14,680 nucleotides of DNA, from positions 1-14,680 of the forward strand of contig DATIPA010000135.1 of the NCBI GenBank assembly GCA_035472475.1, read 5' to 3'. Of this stretch, positions 1 through 7,010 are shown piece by piece. Below the pieces are notes generated by a model. It searched no databases. It had not been told where the DNA came from and saw nothing but the letters and a program-made list of their open reading frames with translations. Both the position numbers and the translations under genes were made by a program. Position 1 is the first letter of the stretch; the number at the start of each line of letters is the position of its first letter. Source of the stretch: JAFAXD01 sp035472475. Lineage in GTDB: Bacteria > Pseudomonadota > Alphaproteobacteria > Rhizobiales > Xanthobacteraceae.

Positions 1-1
1 G

Positions 2-202
2 ATGCCACACCTGTTGGACTGGTGCGACGAAGCATCAGTGGTCCACTGGACGCAGGACGCCGACGAACCGCCGTCGTGGCCCGAAGCACACCGCCGCATG
101 CTCCAGGACGGCAGGCGTTCCAGGGTCAATCATCCGTCCGACCGGCAGCTTCGCTTGACGTTCCCGGAGCCCAGAGTTGGTGTGGAACTGAAGCTCAAAT
201 AA
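2..202 (+). CDS. C-terminal fragment of an upstream gene, possibly a DUF3291/monooxygenase-like protein (5' partial)
   Basis: This open frame reaches the left edge of the window and ends at TAA 200-202, so only about the last 66 residues are visible. An ATG lies at position 2, but the true start is probably outside the window. Codon use looks coding, with mostly G or C in third positions. The peptide contains LLDWCDEASVVHW, then PSWPEAHRRM and SRVNHPSD. From memory this resembles the C-terminus of small DUF3291 / antibiotic-biosynthesis-monooxygenase-like proteins of rhizobia, where a WCDEA..VHW stretch precedes an HPS motif; this is recall, not a search result. The next gene begins 38 bp downstream on the same strand, so the two may be co-transcribed. 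It could also be a chance open frame, since a second overlapping frame runs through the same DNA. Confidence 0.45.
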   Translation: MPHLLDWCDEASVVHWTQDADEPPSWPEAHRRMLQDGRRSRVNHPSDRQLRLTFPEPRVGVELKLK

Positions 203-240
203 GGATTGATTGTTTACATGTGGCAGCACAGGAGCGCGAC

Positions 241-756
241 GTGAGTACAAACGACAAGCGTAGCGAAGGCGCGTCGCCTCCGGCCCTCAAGAAAGACTGG
301 CGCTTCTACGCTGGACTGGTGGCCATGGCCGCGGCCATCATCCTTCCACTGGCCGCGATCTTCGTGCCCCTGCTTGGGCTCTCAACAGCCCATTCGGCCG
401 TGCTCGTCGGCATCATGGTCGCCGGCGGACCCGAAGTGCTGTGCATTCTCGCAGTCGTGCTGCTCGGAAAGGACACGTTCAATTATTTTGCACATCTGGC
501 AAAGACCGCGGTCCGTCGCGCTGTCGTCGAGACGCCCGCGTCGAGGACGCGCTACTACGTCGGATTGGCGATCATGCTGGTGAGCTGGCTTCCAGCCTAC
601 CTCTACGCGTATCTGCCCGGTGCTTTTCCGGGTGGAGATACGCGGATCTACATTCTGGCCGTGACGGACCTCGCCTTCGTGGCGAGCGTCTTTCTCATGG
701 GGGCAGAGTTCTGGGAGAAGGCAAGGCAGATCTTCATCTATGAGGGCAAGGTCTAG
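241..756 (+). CDS. Small four-helix membrane protein (transporter-suffix-domain-like)
   Basis: This encodes a 171-residue integral membrane protein. I chose the GTG start at 241 because AGGAG (230-234) sits six bases before it; the same frame is open further upstream, but that part has no membrane character and overlaps the preceding gene. A charged cytoplasmic N-terminus ends in KKDWRFYAG. Four hydrophobic segments follow at about residues 22-45, 50-76, 106-126 and 135-155. Residues 62-80 carry GGPEV and LLGKDTF. The pattern KKDWRFY, GGPEV, LLGK(D/E)TF resembles the stand-alone 'transporter suffix domain' proteins, whose function is not established. The name comes from their occurrence at the ends of some transporters. 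The stop codon touches the first hairpin of the array downstream. Substrate and partner are unknown. Confidence 0.8.
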   Translation: MSTNDKRSEGASPPALKKDWRFYAGLVAMAAAIILPLAAIFVPLLGLSTAHSAVLVGIMVAGGPEVLCILAVVLLGKDTFNYFAHLAKTAVRRAVVETPASRTRYYVGLAIMLVSWLPAYLYAYLPGAFPGGDTRIYILAVTDLAFVASVFLMGAEFWEKARQIFIYEGKV

Positions 757-826
757 TGCCGCCGATTTGAAGTTCCTGCATCACTACCGCAAGCTCAACC
801 AGGAACTTCAAATCGATAAGCGGCAC
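756..826. repeat. Hairpin 1 of an intergenic palindrome array
   Basis: This is a long inverted repeat directly after the stop codon of the membrane protein gene. The inner arms are a perfect 16-bp match (763-778 against 800-815; core GATTTGAAGTTCCTG). They are extended by outer arms GTGCCGC/GCGGCAC (756-762 and 820-826), with a 4-nt bulge (ATAA, 816-819). The loop is 21 nt. No T-run follows, so a simple intrinsic terminator is less likely than a repeated palindromic element, although it could still stop or protect the 3' end of the mRNA. Confidence 0.85.
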
Positions 827-874
827 GCGCGCGACCAGCAAAAGTGGTCATCGGTTTTGCGTCCGGTTGCGCGC
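827..874. repeat. Hairpin 2 of an intergenic palindrome array
   Basis: The outer arms GCGCGCGACC (827-836) and GGTTGCGCGC (865-874) pair over 10 bp with one G-T wobble. The inner arms GCAAAA (838-843) and TTTTGC (855-860) enclose an 11-nt loop. It abuts hairpin 1 without a gap and lies 10 bp before hairpin 3. I have a recollection of similar GCAAAA...TTTTGC-containing segments next to the GCGCATGATC palindrome in Bradyrhizobium-like genomes, which suggests hairpins 2 and 3 may be one mobile or amplified unit. That recollection was not checked. Confidence 0.7.
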
Positions 875-884
875 TAACCATATG

Positions 885-934
885 GCGCATGATCTTTTTC
901 GGTGAACCGGCGGCCACTTCACCGGATCATGCGC
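885..934. repeat. Hairpin 3: GCGCATGATC-type palindromic repeat
   Basis: The outer arms GCGCATGATC (885-894) and GATCATGCGC (925-934) are perfect 10-bp complements. The inner arms CGGTGAA (900-906) and TTCACCG (918-924) also pair, leaving a TTTTT bulge (895-899) on the left. From memory, palindromes of the form GCATGATCTTTTTCGG...CCGGATCATGC are abundant intergenic repeats in Bradyrhizobium-type genomes, comparable in kind to REP or RIME elements elsewhere. Confidence 0.8.
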
Positions 935-954
935 TATCAAATACTTGCTGGTGC

Positions 955-1017
955 CCCGTTGTTTCCGAAGTTCGTTTTCAGAGGGTGCCGCGATGTATCA
1001 CGAACTTCGGAAACGGG
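955..1017. repeat. Hairpin 4 of an intergenic palindrome array
   Basis: The arms GTTTCCGAAGTTCGT (961-975) and ACGAACTTCGGAAAC (1000-1014) are perfect 15-bp complements. They are extended by CCC/GGG (955-957 and 1015-1017) across a 3-nt bulge. The loop is 24 nt. Like hairpin 1, it is preceded by GTGCC (951-955) and carries GAAGTTC at a similar depth in the left arm, so hairpins 1 and 4 may be related. It ends 15 bp before the stop codon of the minus-strand operon and could act as its 3' end. Confidence 0.85.
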
Positions 1018-1032
1018 CCGCTAGCGAGCCGT

Positions 1033-1362
1033 TCACTCCGCCGGCGCTGCTCGCCGGCCCCGCAGGATAAATTGCAAATTGCGGATGTAGATGAATAGGC
1101 CGAGCCCCTGCCCGGCAATGAACACCGGGTCCTTGCGCTGAAGCGCATAGATGAACAGCAAAAAGCCGCCCAGGATCGAGAAGATCCAGAACGAGGTCGG
1201 CACCACGCTGCGGCCCACGCGCTCGGATGCGATCCATTGCACGGCAAAGCGCATGAAGAACATGGCCTGTGCTACGAATCCTAGCGCAACCCACCAACTG
1301 AATTGAATGATGAATACGTCATGCAGGTAGGTCGCGACGGCACCGATGAGATCATTTAGCAT
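1033..1362 (-). CDS. LAB_N (lipid A biosynthesis N-terminal) domain membrane protein
   Basis: This 109-residue membrane protein matches the LAB_N domain by pattern: FAVQWIASERVGRSVVP followed by SFWIFSILGG (residues 39-66), then LLFIYALQRKDPVFIAGQGLG and FIYIRNLQFIL. Three hydrophobic segments lie at about residues 22-40, 57-74 and 78-99. The domain occurs at the N-terminus of some lipid-A-disaccharide-synthase-annotated proteins and as stand-alone small proteins beside GT2 glycosyltransferases, and its fold is grouped with small MtN3/PQ-loop-like membrane proteins. The ATG at 1362 lies inside the 3' end of the GT2 gene (11-bp overlap), so translation is probably coupled. I infer a helper role for the GT2 enzyme, such as membrane anchoring or moving its lipid-linked sugar product across the membrane. 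It is the last gene of the minus-strand run. Confidence 0.85.
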   Translation of the reverse strand: MLNDLIGAVATYLHDVFIIQFSWWVALGFVAQAMFFMRFAVQWIASERVGRSVVPTSFWIFSILGGFLLFIYALQRKDPVFIAGQGLGLFIYIRNLQFILRGRRAAPAE

Positions 1363-2110
1363 CCCGTTGCACCTCCGAAACGGCGGGGATGTGCTTGCGC
1401 CGATTTGTCAGCCACCACACGCCGCCGAGATCCAGCAGGCTGGCTTTGAGGCGATCCCACATCCCGTAGTTGGACGTGCCGTGCTGGCGCGGGCGATCGA
1501 CGACGTCGACATGCACCACGTCATAGCCGTCGCGCTGAACCAGCGCAGGAAAGAAACGATGCATGCCGTCGAAATACGGCAGGGCGAGAAAGACGTCACG
1601 GCGAAGCGCCTTTAGGCCACAGCCCGTGTCGCGTGTACCGTCATCGAGCACCATCATGCGCACCTCATTGGCGATGCGTGACTGCAGTTTCTTGAAGCCG
1701 GTGGCCTGTCGATCCACGCGTTGGCCGGCGGCGAGGCCGATACGCGGCCCGCCCTTGGCGAGGGCGGCCAACAGCGCGGGCAGATATTTCGGATCGTTTT
1801 GTCCGTCCCCGTCGATCGTTGCGACCACATCGGCGCGCGCATAAGTCACCCCGCTGCGTAGCGCGGCCGACTGCCCGCACGACACCACGTGCTTGAGGTG
1901 GCGCAGCCACGGCCGGTCGGTCTGCAGCGTGTTGAGCACTTCGTCGGTGCCATCGCGCGAGCCGTCATCGACGCAGACGATCTCGAACGAACGGTCGGCC
2001 AACGCGGCGGCGATCTCGTCGACGAGCGGGCCGATATTGGCGCTTTCGTTCTTCACCGGCACCACCACGGAAACGGAGGGAGGTGGCGTCGGAAAGGTGG
2101 CTTCTGACAT
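1352..2110 (-). CDS. GT2 family glycosyltransferase, polyprenyl-phosphate sugar synthase type
   Basis: This is a 252-residue GT-A enzyme of the dolichyl-phosphate mannose synthase / ArnC / RgtE group. Visible motifs are SVVVPVKNE (residues 14-22), CVDDGSRDGT with D48-D49, the metal- and nucleotide-sugar-binding DGDGQND (100-106), GCGLKALRRDVF (163-174) and RPRQHGTSNYG (206-216), typical of polyprenyl-phosphate sugar synthases. No transmembrane helix is evident, so it should act at the cytoplasmic membrane face, moving a sugar from a nucleotide donor to polyprenyl phosphate. The sugar is not readable. The neighbours fit this role: a LAB_N membrane protein overlaps its 3' end, and a GT39 transferase that would use the lipid-linked sugar lies two genes upstream. 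The PAP2 gene ends 36 bp before its ATG. The ribosome-binding site is weak (GAGAG). Confidence 0.88.
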   Translation of the reverse strand: MSEATFPTPPPSVSVVVPVKNESANIGPLVDEIAAALADRSFEIVCVDDGSRDGTDEVLNTLQTDRPWLRHLKHVVSCGQSAALRSGVTYARADVVATIDGDGQNDPKYLPALLAALAKGGPRIGLAAGQRVDRQATGFKKLQSRIANEVRMMVLDDGTRDTGCGLKALRRDVFLALPYFDGMHRFFPALVQRDGYDVVHVDVVDRPRQHGTSNYGMWDRLKASLLDLGGVWWLTNRRKHIPAVSEVQRDAK

Positions 2111-2146
2111 AGATCTCTCATGGCGGAGCGCCCGCCGGTTGAGGTC

Positions 2147-2977
2147 TTAGGAGGCGAGCAGCCGGCAAGCAACCCTTTTGAGGCGCCCAACCGATGGCCC
2201 GGGAAGCGGCCGGACCTCATGGTCGGACCCGACATAAAGCGCAAGCCGCCGCTCCGCGAACCAGTTGCGAATGAGCAACGCGCCGAAGCCGCCCACCAAC
2301 GCGCCGGCCATCACGTCGCTCGGATAATGCGTGGAAATCACCACTCTGCTGATCGCAATCAGAATTGCGTAGGTCCACAGCAGCGGTCGCAGTCGCGGGA
2401 ACAATGCCCCGAATGCCACGAGGACACTAAACGCCGTGGTGGTGTGGCCGGAAGGGAAGCTGGAGAATTGATGCTCCCACGAAAACGGTTCATAGGCGAA
2501 CGGGCCAAGCTCGGATGGACGATGGCGTCCAATCTGGTGCTTGAGGATCGCCTGTACGATTCCCGGCAGCGAAATCGCAAGAAACAGAAACCCGAGACGT
2601 GCCGCGACGGCCGCCATTGCAAGACGCGTCCAGCGCTCGATCCACGGGGCGTCGAAGACGGCGATCAGCACAAACAGGCCGCCGATCGGCACCAGGAACC
2701 AACCTGACAGCCCAAAGTCGGTAAAATCGTTGAACGCGCGGTTGACCGAAACCGGCAGACCCGCGACCGCCTCAATGGCCGCGCGGTCGAGAAAGATCAT
2801 CGACAGCACGATCGCGAGCGCGGCGGTCACCAGCAGCTTGGCGTGGCGCCGAAACGGGGAGATCGCGGGCCGCGATCGGGGTCGGCGAAGCACAGCAGCG
2901 ACCCAGGCCCTGACATTCGTGACGATGTATCCCGCGCCGCGCTGTTCGTCCGCGACCGTCTGGTTGGAGGGTGTCAC
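2147..2977 (-). CDS. PAP2-family membrane lipid phosphatase
   Basis: This 276-residue protein has all three phosphatase signatures: KX6RP (K146...R153-P154), PSGH in SSFPSGH (H178) and SRX5HX3D (S210-R211, H217, D221). Hydrophobic segments alternate with these motifs, as expected of a polytopic phosphatase with its active site on the periplasmic face. The first 45 residues are basic and probably cytoplasmic. Family members hydrolyse undecaprenyl pyrophosphate, phosphatidylglycerol phosphate, or lipid A phosphates (LpxE/LpxF). Given its place between an ArnT-like transferase and a GT2 enzyme, I infer a lipid A phosphate or the undecaprenyl carrier as substrate, but sequence alone cannot decide. 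The GTG start at 2977 overlaps the stop of the upstream gene in GTGA, with GGAG eight bases before it. Confidence 0.88.
   Translation of the reverse strand: MTPSNQTVADEQRGAGYIVTNVRAWVAAVLRRPRSRPAISPFRRHAKLLVTAALAIVLSMIFLDRAAIEAVAGLPVSVNRAFNDFTDFGLSGWFLVPIGGLFVLIAVFDAPWIERWTRLAMAAVAARLGFLFLAISLPGIVQAILKHQIGRHRPSELGPFAYEPFSWEHQFSSFPSGHTTTAFSVLVAFGALFPRLRPLLWTYAILIAISRVVISTHYPSDVMAGALVGGFGALLIRNWFAERRLALYVGSDHEVRPLPGPSVGRLKRVACRLLAS
2974..2977 (-). promoter_or_regulatory. GTGA stop-start overlap coupling GT39 and PAP2 genes
   Basis: Read on the minus strand, the four bases GTGA hold the GTG start of the PAP2 gene and the TGA stop of the GT39 gene. A GGAG ribosome-binding site lies about eight bases upstream, inside the GT39 gene. 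Such overlaps usually mean translational coupling, which supports joint expression. Confidence 0.8.
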
Positions 2978-4713
2978 GGCGATTGCTCCGCTCGGAAGAG
3001 CACAATCGAGACGGGCCGGCCAATCGAATAATTGATGCCCTCGATGCGGGCGCCGCGCGTGTAGCGCAGCCCGATCGTGTCAGCGCGCTGTCCGAAGGCG
3101 CGTTCCTGGCTTCGTTCAACGACCGCGACCCGGCATCCGCCGGGGTATAGAAAATCAGCAGCGCCCGCCCCGTCCGTATTCAAGGTGTCGGTACCAACCA
3201 GAAAGATCAGGCTCGGCTCCTGATATCCGGCGGCGGCAACCTGCGGCGTGCAACCGATGCCGCGCAAATAGCGCGCAACCGATGCGGCCGGAAACAATGA
3301 CGGCAGGCGCGGAAAGGTCGCGCCGAATACCGCAATCGAGATCAGGATCGAGGCGACGACCGCGCGCGCCAGCGCGTGCTCGGCGCCGTCCACGCCATAA
3401 AGCCACCATGCTCCGAAGGACAGAATGACAGCGCCGGCCAGAAACGGCCATGCCCGCAAGCCCAGATGACCCTCGAAATAGACGTTCGCGGTGACGGCGA
3501 GCACCGCGATCGCGACCGTGATCAGAAACCACCACACGGTGCCGCGCTCGAGCCACAGCCGGCGCGACAAGGCGTGATGGTCAACGACGCCGGCGATCAA
3601 GATGGCGATGGCGGGATACAGCGGCAGCACATAATGCGGCAGCTTGGTGATGACGATCTCGAACACGATCCAGGACGGAACCAGCCAGGCGAGCAGAAAT
3701 TTGGCGCCCGGTTCGCGCCAGGATTTCACCACCGCCGGTGTCGCGAGCCCCGCCAGGATCGAACCCGGAAAGAACGTCACCCAGAACAGAACAAAATAAT
3801 AGCCCGGCGGCGCGCCGTGCGTTTCCTGGCCACCGCCGACCTTGGCGGCGAGGTCGTGGCCGATCGACTCGGAGAAAAAACTCCAGCCGTGGCGCGCCAC
3901 GATGGCGATAAACCAGGGCAGCACCAGAAGAAACATCCACGCCACGCCGGGCAACGGCTTAAGCCGCCACAGCCAGTCGGCCTTGAGGCGCCACCACGGC
4001 CAGCCCGCCGGGCGATCAAGGATCACAAGTGCCAAGACTGCGAGCGCGACGAACATCAGGATCAGCGGCCCCTTGAGCAGGATCCCGCCGGCGAGCGCCG
4101 ACCAGAAGATCGCGGGGACTGTCCATGACCTCAAACCTTCACCGCCGCTATCGGGCCGATTGAGATAAGCGCGCCCGAGCGCGCCCATCGCGGCAACGCA
4201 GGTGAGCAACAACATCGCGTCGGTCTTGGCGAGGCGCGCCTCGACTCCGAGTAGGATCGACGCCGCCATCATCAGGCCGGCGAGGAAAGCGGCACGCTCG
4301 GTCACGAACGCCAGCGCCGCCCAATAGGTCAGGAGCACGCCTCCGACCGCCCCGAGCAGCGAGGGAATCCGGTAAAGCGCGATCGTCGTGTGCGCGCGCG
4401 GAACGCCAACCGCGTCGGCGAACTCCGCGGCCGCCGCTTGCAGCCAATAGATGCCGACCGGCTTCTTGTAACGGGCCTCGTCCTGAAAGCGGATGTCGAC
4501 ATAGTCGCCGCTTTCGATCATCTGCTTCGTGGCCTGGGCAAACCGGGCCTCGTCGCGGTCGACCGGCTGGATCTGAAAAAAGCCCGGCAGGAACGCGAGC
4601 AAGGCGACCACGACCAGCACGGCCGCCGCGCGTCCATGCGAGGCCGACGCAAAGTCAATGATCGCTGGAAGCCACGGCGCACGCGCCGGCTTGTGAATGC
4701 TGTCGGTGGCCAC
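2974..4713 (-). CDS. ArnT-like GT39/GT83 polytopic membrane glycosyltransferase
   Basis: This 579-residue protein belongs by pattern to the PMT/ArnT group of GT-C glycosyltransferases. After a first helix (about residues 30-48) comes QPVDRDEARFAQA with the acidic D54-E55 pair in the first periplasmic loop, then RYKKPVGIYWLQ (81-92), both typical of this group. Further marks are EARLAKTDAM (158-167), YYFVLFWVTFFPGS and KLPHYVLPLYPAIAIL, followed by a soluble C-terminal tail. About a dozen hydrophobic segments are present. Such enzymes move a sugar from polyprenyl phosphate to lipid A, core sugars or other acceptors at the periplasmic face; ArnT uses aminoarabinose and rhizobial Rgt enzymes use galacturonic acid. 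Which sugar and acceptor apply here is unknown. The start is GTG at 4713, chosen because no later start keeps the first helix; its ribosome-binding site is poor (GAGG almost touching). The gene lies 90 bp after pbpC. Confidence 0.87.
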   Translation of the reverse strand: MATDSIHKPARAPWLPAIIDFASASHGRAAAVLVVVALLAFLPGFFQIQPVDRDEARFAQATKQMIESGDYVDIRFQDEARYKKPVGIYWLQAAAAEFADAVGVPRAHTTIALYRIPSLLGAVGGVLLTYWAALAFVTERAAFLAGLMMAASILLGVEARLAKTDAMLLLTCVAAMGALGRAYLNRPDSGGEGLRSWTVPAIFWSALAGGILLKGPLILMFVALAVLALVILDRPAGWPWWRLKADWLWRLKPLPGVAWMFLLVLPWFIAIVARHGWSFFSESIGHDLAAKVGGGQETHGAPPGYYFVLFWVTFFPGSILAGLATPAVVKSWREPGAKFLLAWLVPSWIVFEIVITKLPHYVLPLYPAIAILIAGVVDHHALSRRLWLERGTVWWFLITVAIAVLAVTANVYFEGHLGLRAWPFLAGAVILSFGAWWLYGVDGAEHALARAVVASILISIAVFGATFPRLPSLFPAASVARYLRGIGCTPQVAAAGYQEPSLIFLVGTDTLNTDGAGAADFLYPGGCRVAVVERSQERAFGQRADTIGLRYTRGARIEGINYSIGRPVSIVLFRAEQSP

Positions 4714-4803
4714 CCTCGGGCTCGCGATTCTACGTCAAAATTCCCAGCCAAGTGCGGCCGGACCATAGAGAATTCGGCCGTCGCCGAAAAGGTGCCGGGG
4801 GGT

Positions 4804-7008
4804 CTATTGCACCCGCACCACGACGCTGTCGGTGAGGCCCTTGGCATCCATGACGGTCAGGCGCAGGAACCCCGGTCCGTCGGGGGCAAAGAACACCGTA
4901 CGCTTCTCGGTCGTTGCGACGGGCGCTCCGTTGACCAGGATCGTGAGCGGTTGGCTTCCGCCAGCGATTTTGACTGCGACCGGCTCGAGCCGGTCTCCGA
5001 CGGCGGCGACGTCGAGCTTCGCCCCGTTGGGTGGGAAGAGGATCCGCACCGGCCGCTCGATCGCGGTTGCGAACCCTTGTGGCTGGAACCTGCGCAGCGG
5101 CACCGGCAGGGTGGCTGCCGTGGCAAAAAGCGCGCTCTTGGGGGCATGCGGAAGGGGTGACAGCATCTTGCCGCTGCGTGCAAAAGCCTCGAACAGAATC
5201 GGCGCCGCTGCGCCGCGCCCGACCAGGCCAGGTGTTGGTGCCCCGTCCGGGCGGCCGACCCAGACGCCGATGGTACGCTTGCCGTCGAAGCCCACCGCCC
5301 ACGCATCCCGATACCCATAGCTGGTGCCGGTCTTGAACGCGATGCGACCGCCCGCGGCGTTCTCGGGTGGCGGCGTGCCGAGGAGAACGTTGGCGACGTA
5401 CCAGGCCGCCACAGGCTCCATCAGCCGCCGGGTCGCCGATGCGTCGCCCGTTTCCCGATCGGTGAGCGCGACGGTGGTGCCGAGGCGGGCAAGGCCGCCA
5501 TAAAGCGACACCAAGTCGGTGAGCCTGATGCCGACGCCACCGAGCCCCATCGCCAGACCGGGGACCTCGCCTTGCGGCAGTACCAGCGCGGCGCCGGCCT
5601 GCGCCAGACGCGCCGTCAGTCGGCTCGATCCGATCCGGTCAAGCACCGCCACCGCCGGTACGTTGAGCGAAAGCTGCAGCGCCTTGCGCACCGAAACGGT
5701 GCCTTGGAACGTGAGGTCGAAATTCTCCGGCGCGTAGCTGCCGTAACGCGCAGGCCGATCATCGATCAGCGTCTCCGGATGGATGAAGCCGTCCTCGAAC
5801 CCGATGCCGTAGATGAAGGGCTTGAGCGTCGACCCCGGCGAGCGCAGCGCTTGCGTCATGTCGACGTGCCCGGCGCGGCGCGGGTCGAAATAGTCGGCGG
5901 ATGCGACCTTCGCCAGAATCTCACCAGTTGCATGATCGATCGCCAGAATGGCGATCGAAATGTCGGATCCGAGCGCACGGGCGCGCGCCCGCGCGAGATC
6001 CTCGAGGCTCTTTTGCCAGACCGCATCGATGCTGAGTTGCTGGACACGCTCGTTTCGTGCGCGGGCAACCGCTTCCTCGGCGGCGATCGGCGCCAGCATC
6101 GGCATCGGAACCCGCGCAACCGGAACCGGCTCGGCCCTGGCGCGCGCGATCTCGCTTGCCGGCAGGCGGTCGGCAACGCGATCAAGCACGCGATCGCGCG
6201 CGAGCCGCGCTGCCTGCTGCGAGCGATCGGGCCGGCGTGCTTCCGGTGATTGCGGCAGCGCGACCAGCAGCGCTGCCTCGCCGAGCGTGAGCCGGCGGGG
6301 CTCCTTGCCAAAATAAGCAAGCGATGCGGCGCGCACGCCTTCGAGATTGCCGCCGAACGGGGCGAGGCTCAGGTAGAGATCGAGCACCTCATCCTTGCCG
6401 AGCGCGCGTTCAATCTCAACCGCGCGCACCATCTGCCGCAGCTTGCCGCCAAGCGTACGCGTGTGCGGTTCGAGCAGGCGCGCGACCTGCATGGTCAGGG
6501 TTGAGCCACCGGAGATCGGCCGCCCGTTGAGAATGAATTGCGCGCTCGCACGTACAAGCGCGAATGGATCGACGCCGGCGTGCTGGCGAAAGCGCCGGTC
6601 TTCGTACGCGAACAGCAAATCGAGATAGCGCGGGTCGACCTCGTTGGCGCGCGCGGGCAGCCGCCAGCGGCCGTCGCTGGTCGCAAACGGCCGCAGCAGC
6701 CGACCCTCGCGATCCAGCACGAGGGTCGAGTATTCGAGGTTTTTGCCGAGCGGCGCTGGCCCGAGCGCGAGGATCAAGGCGGCGGCCAGCGCAACAATTG
6801 CAAGCAAAGCGATCCCCCCGATGCGCGCGGCAAACCGCAGCCGCCGCATCGCGGCCGACGTCGTTGCATTGCTCTTGCGAGGGAGCGTCACTGACGGAGG
6901 CAGGTGCGATGTGATCTGCTCAATCCCCACGCGGGCGCGCAACAGCGCGCTTACCCTGACCAGAACGCTTGGGATAAGCGCTCCTGTCGCGCTGCGTAGC
7001 GTCCACAT
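4804..7008 (-). CDS. pbpC: Penicillin-binding protein 1C (bifunctional glycosyltransferase/transpeptidase)
   Basis: This is a class A PBP of 734 residues from ATG 7008 that builds and cross-links peptidoglycan in the periplasm. One transmembrane helix lies at about 63-82. The GT51 domain (about 90-265) has catalytic E136 in YEDRRFRQHAGVD and GGSTLTMQ (167-174). The transpeptidase domain (about 350-605) has SPGSTLKPF with nucleophile S393 and K396, SLN (447-449) and KTG (559-561), so both activities look intact. The last 85 residues match the PBP1C C-terminal (BiPBP_C) domain. E. coli PbpC is 770 residues and is likewise paired with the macroglobulin YfhM. The start at 7008 gives a TGATG overlap with the upstream gene. 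ATG 6849 would instead give 681 residues beginning MRRLRFAARIGG, just before the helix; neither start has a strong ribosome-binding site. The frame stays open beyond 7008, but that part lies inside the macroglobulin gene. Confidence 0.92.
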   Translation of the reverse strand: MWTLRSATGALIPSVLVRVSALLRARVGIEQITSHLPPSVTLPRKSNATTSAAMRRLRFAARIGGIALLAIVALAAALILALGPAPLGKNLEYSTLVLDREGRLLRPFATSDGRWRLPARANEVDPRYLDLLFAYEDRRFRQHAGVDPFALVRASAQFILNGRPISGGSTLTMQVARLLEPHTRTLGGKLRQMVRAVEIERALGKDEVLDLYLSLAPFGGNLEGVRAASLAYFGKEPRRLTLGEAALLVALPQSPEARRPDRSQQAARLARDRVLDRVADRLPASEIARARAEPVPVARVPMPMLAPIAAEEAVARARNERVQQLSIDAVWQKSLEDLARARARALGSDISIAILAIDHATGEILAKVASADYFDPRRAGHVDMTQALRSPGSTLKPFIYGIGFEDGFIHPETLIDDRPARYGSYAPENFDLTFQGTVSVRKALQLSLNVPAVAVLDRIGSSRLTARLAQAGAALVLPQGEVPGLAMGLGGVGIRLTDLVSLYGGLARLGTTVALTDRETGDASATRRLMEPVAAWYVANVLLGTPPPENAAGGRIAFKTGTSYGYRDAWAVGFDGKRTIGVWVGRPDGAPTPGLVGRGAAAPILFEAFARSGKMLSPLPHAPKSALFATAATLPVPLRRFQPQGFATAIERPVRILFPPNGAKLDVAAVGDRLEPVAVKIAGGSQPLTILVNGAPVATTEKRTVFFAPDGPGFLRLTVMDAKGLTDSVVVRVQ

Positions 7009-7010
7009 CA
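7006..7010 (-). promoter_or_regulatory. TGATG stop-start overlap coupling macroglobulin and pbpC
   Basis: On the minus strand the macroglobulin stop TGA (7010-7008) shares one base with a pbpC start ATG (7008-7006). The arrangement fits translational reinitiation and is the main reason for preferring the longer pbpC product. Confidence 0.65.

Noticed and set aside
756..1017. CRISPR array or integron-like attachment site in the repeat-rich gap
   Set aside because: The repeats are inverted and of different sequence, not regularly spaced direct repeats, and no cas or integrase gene is in the window.
844..1098. An 84-codon open frame through the hairpin array
   Set aside because: It is made largely of inverted-repeat sequence, has no convincing ribosome-binding site and runs into the 3' end of the LAB_N gene on the opposite strand.
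4714..4803. Promoter with TTGACG between pbpC and the GT39 gene
   Set aside because: TTGACG is present on the minus strand about 30 bases before the GTG start, but no -10 box stands at a suitable distance, so I did not annotate it.
3376..5160. Two long plus-strand open frames opposite the GT39 and pbpC genes
   Set aside because: Both have low-complexity Arg-, Asp- and Gln-rich translations without membrane segments or motifs and are explained as mirror frames of the minus-strand genes.
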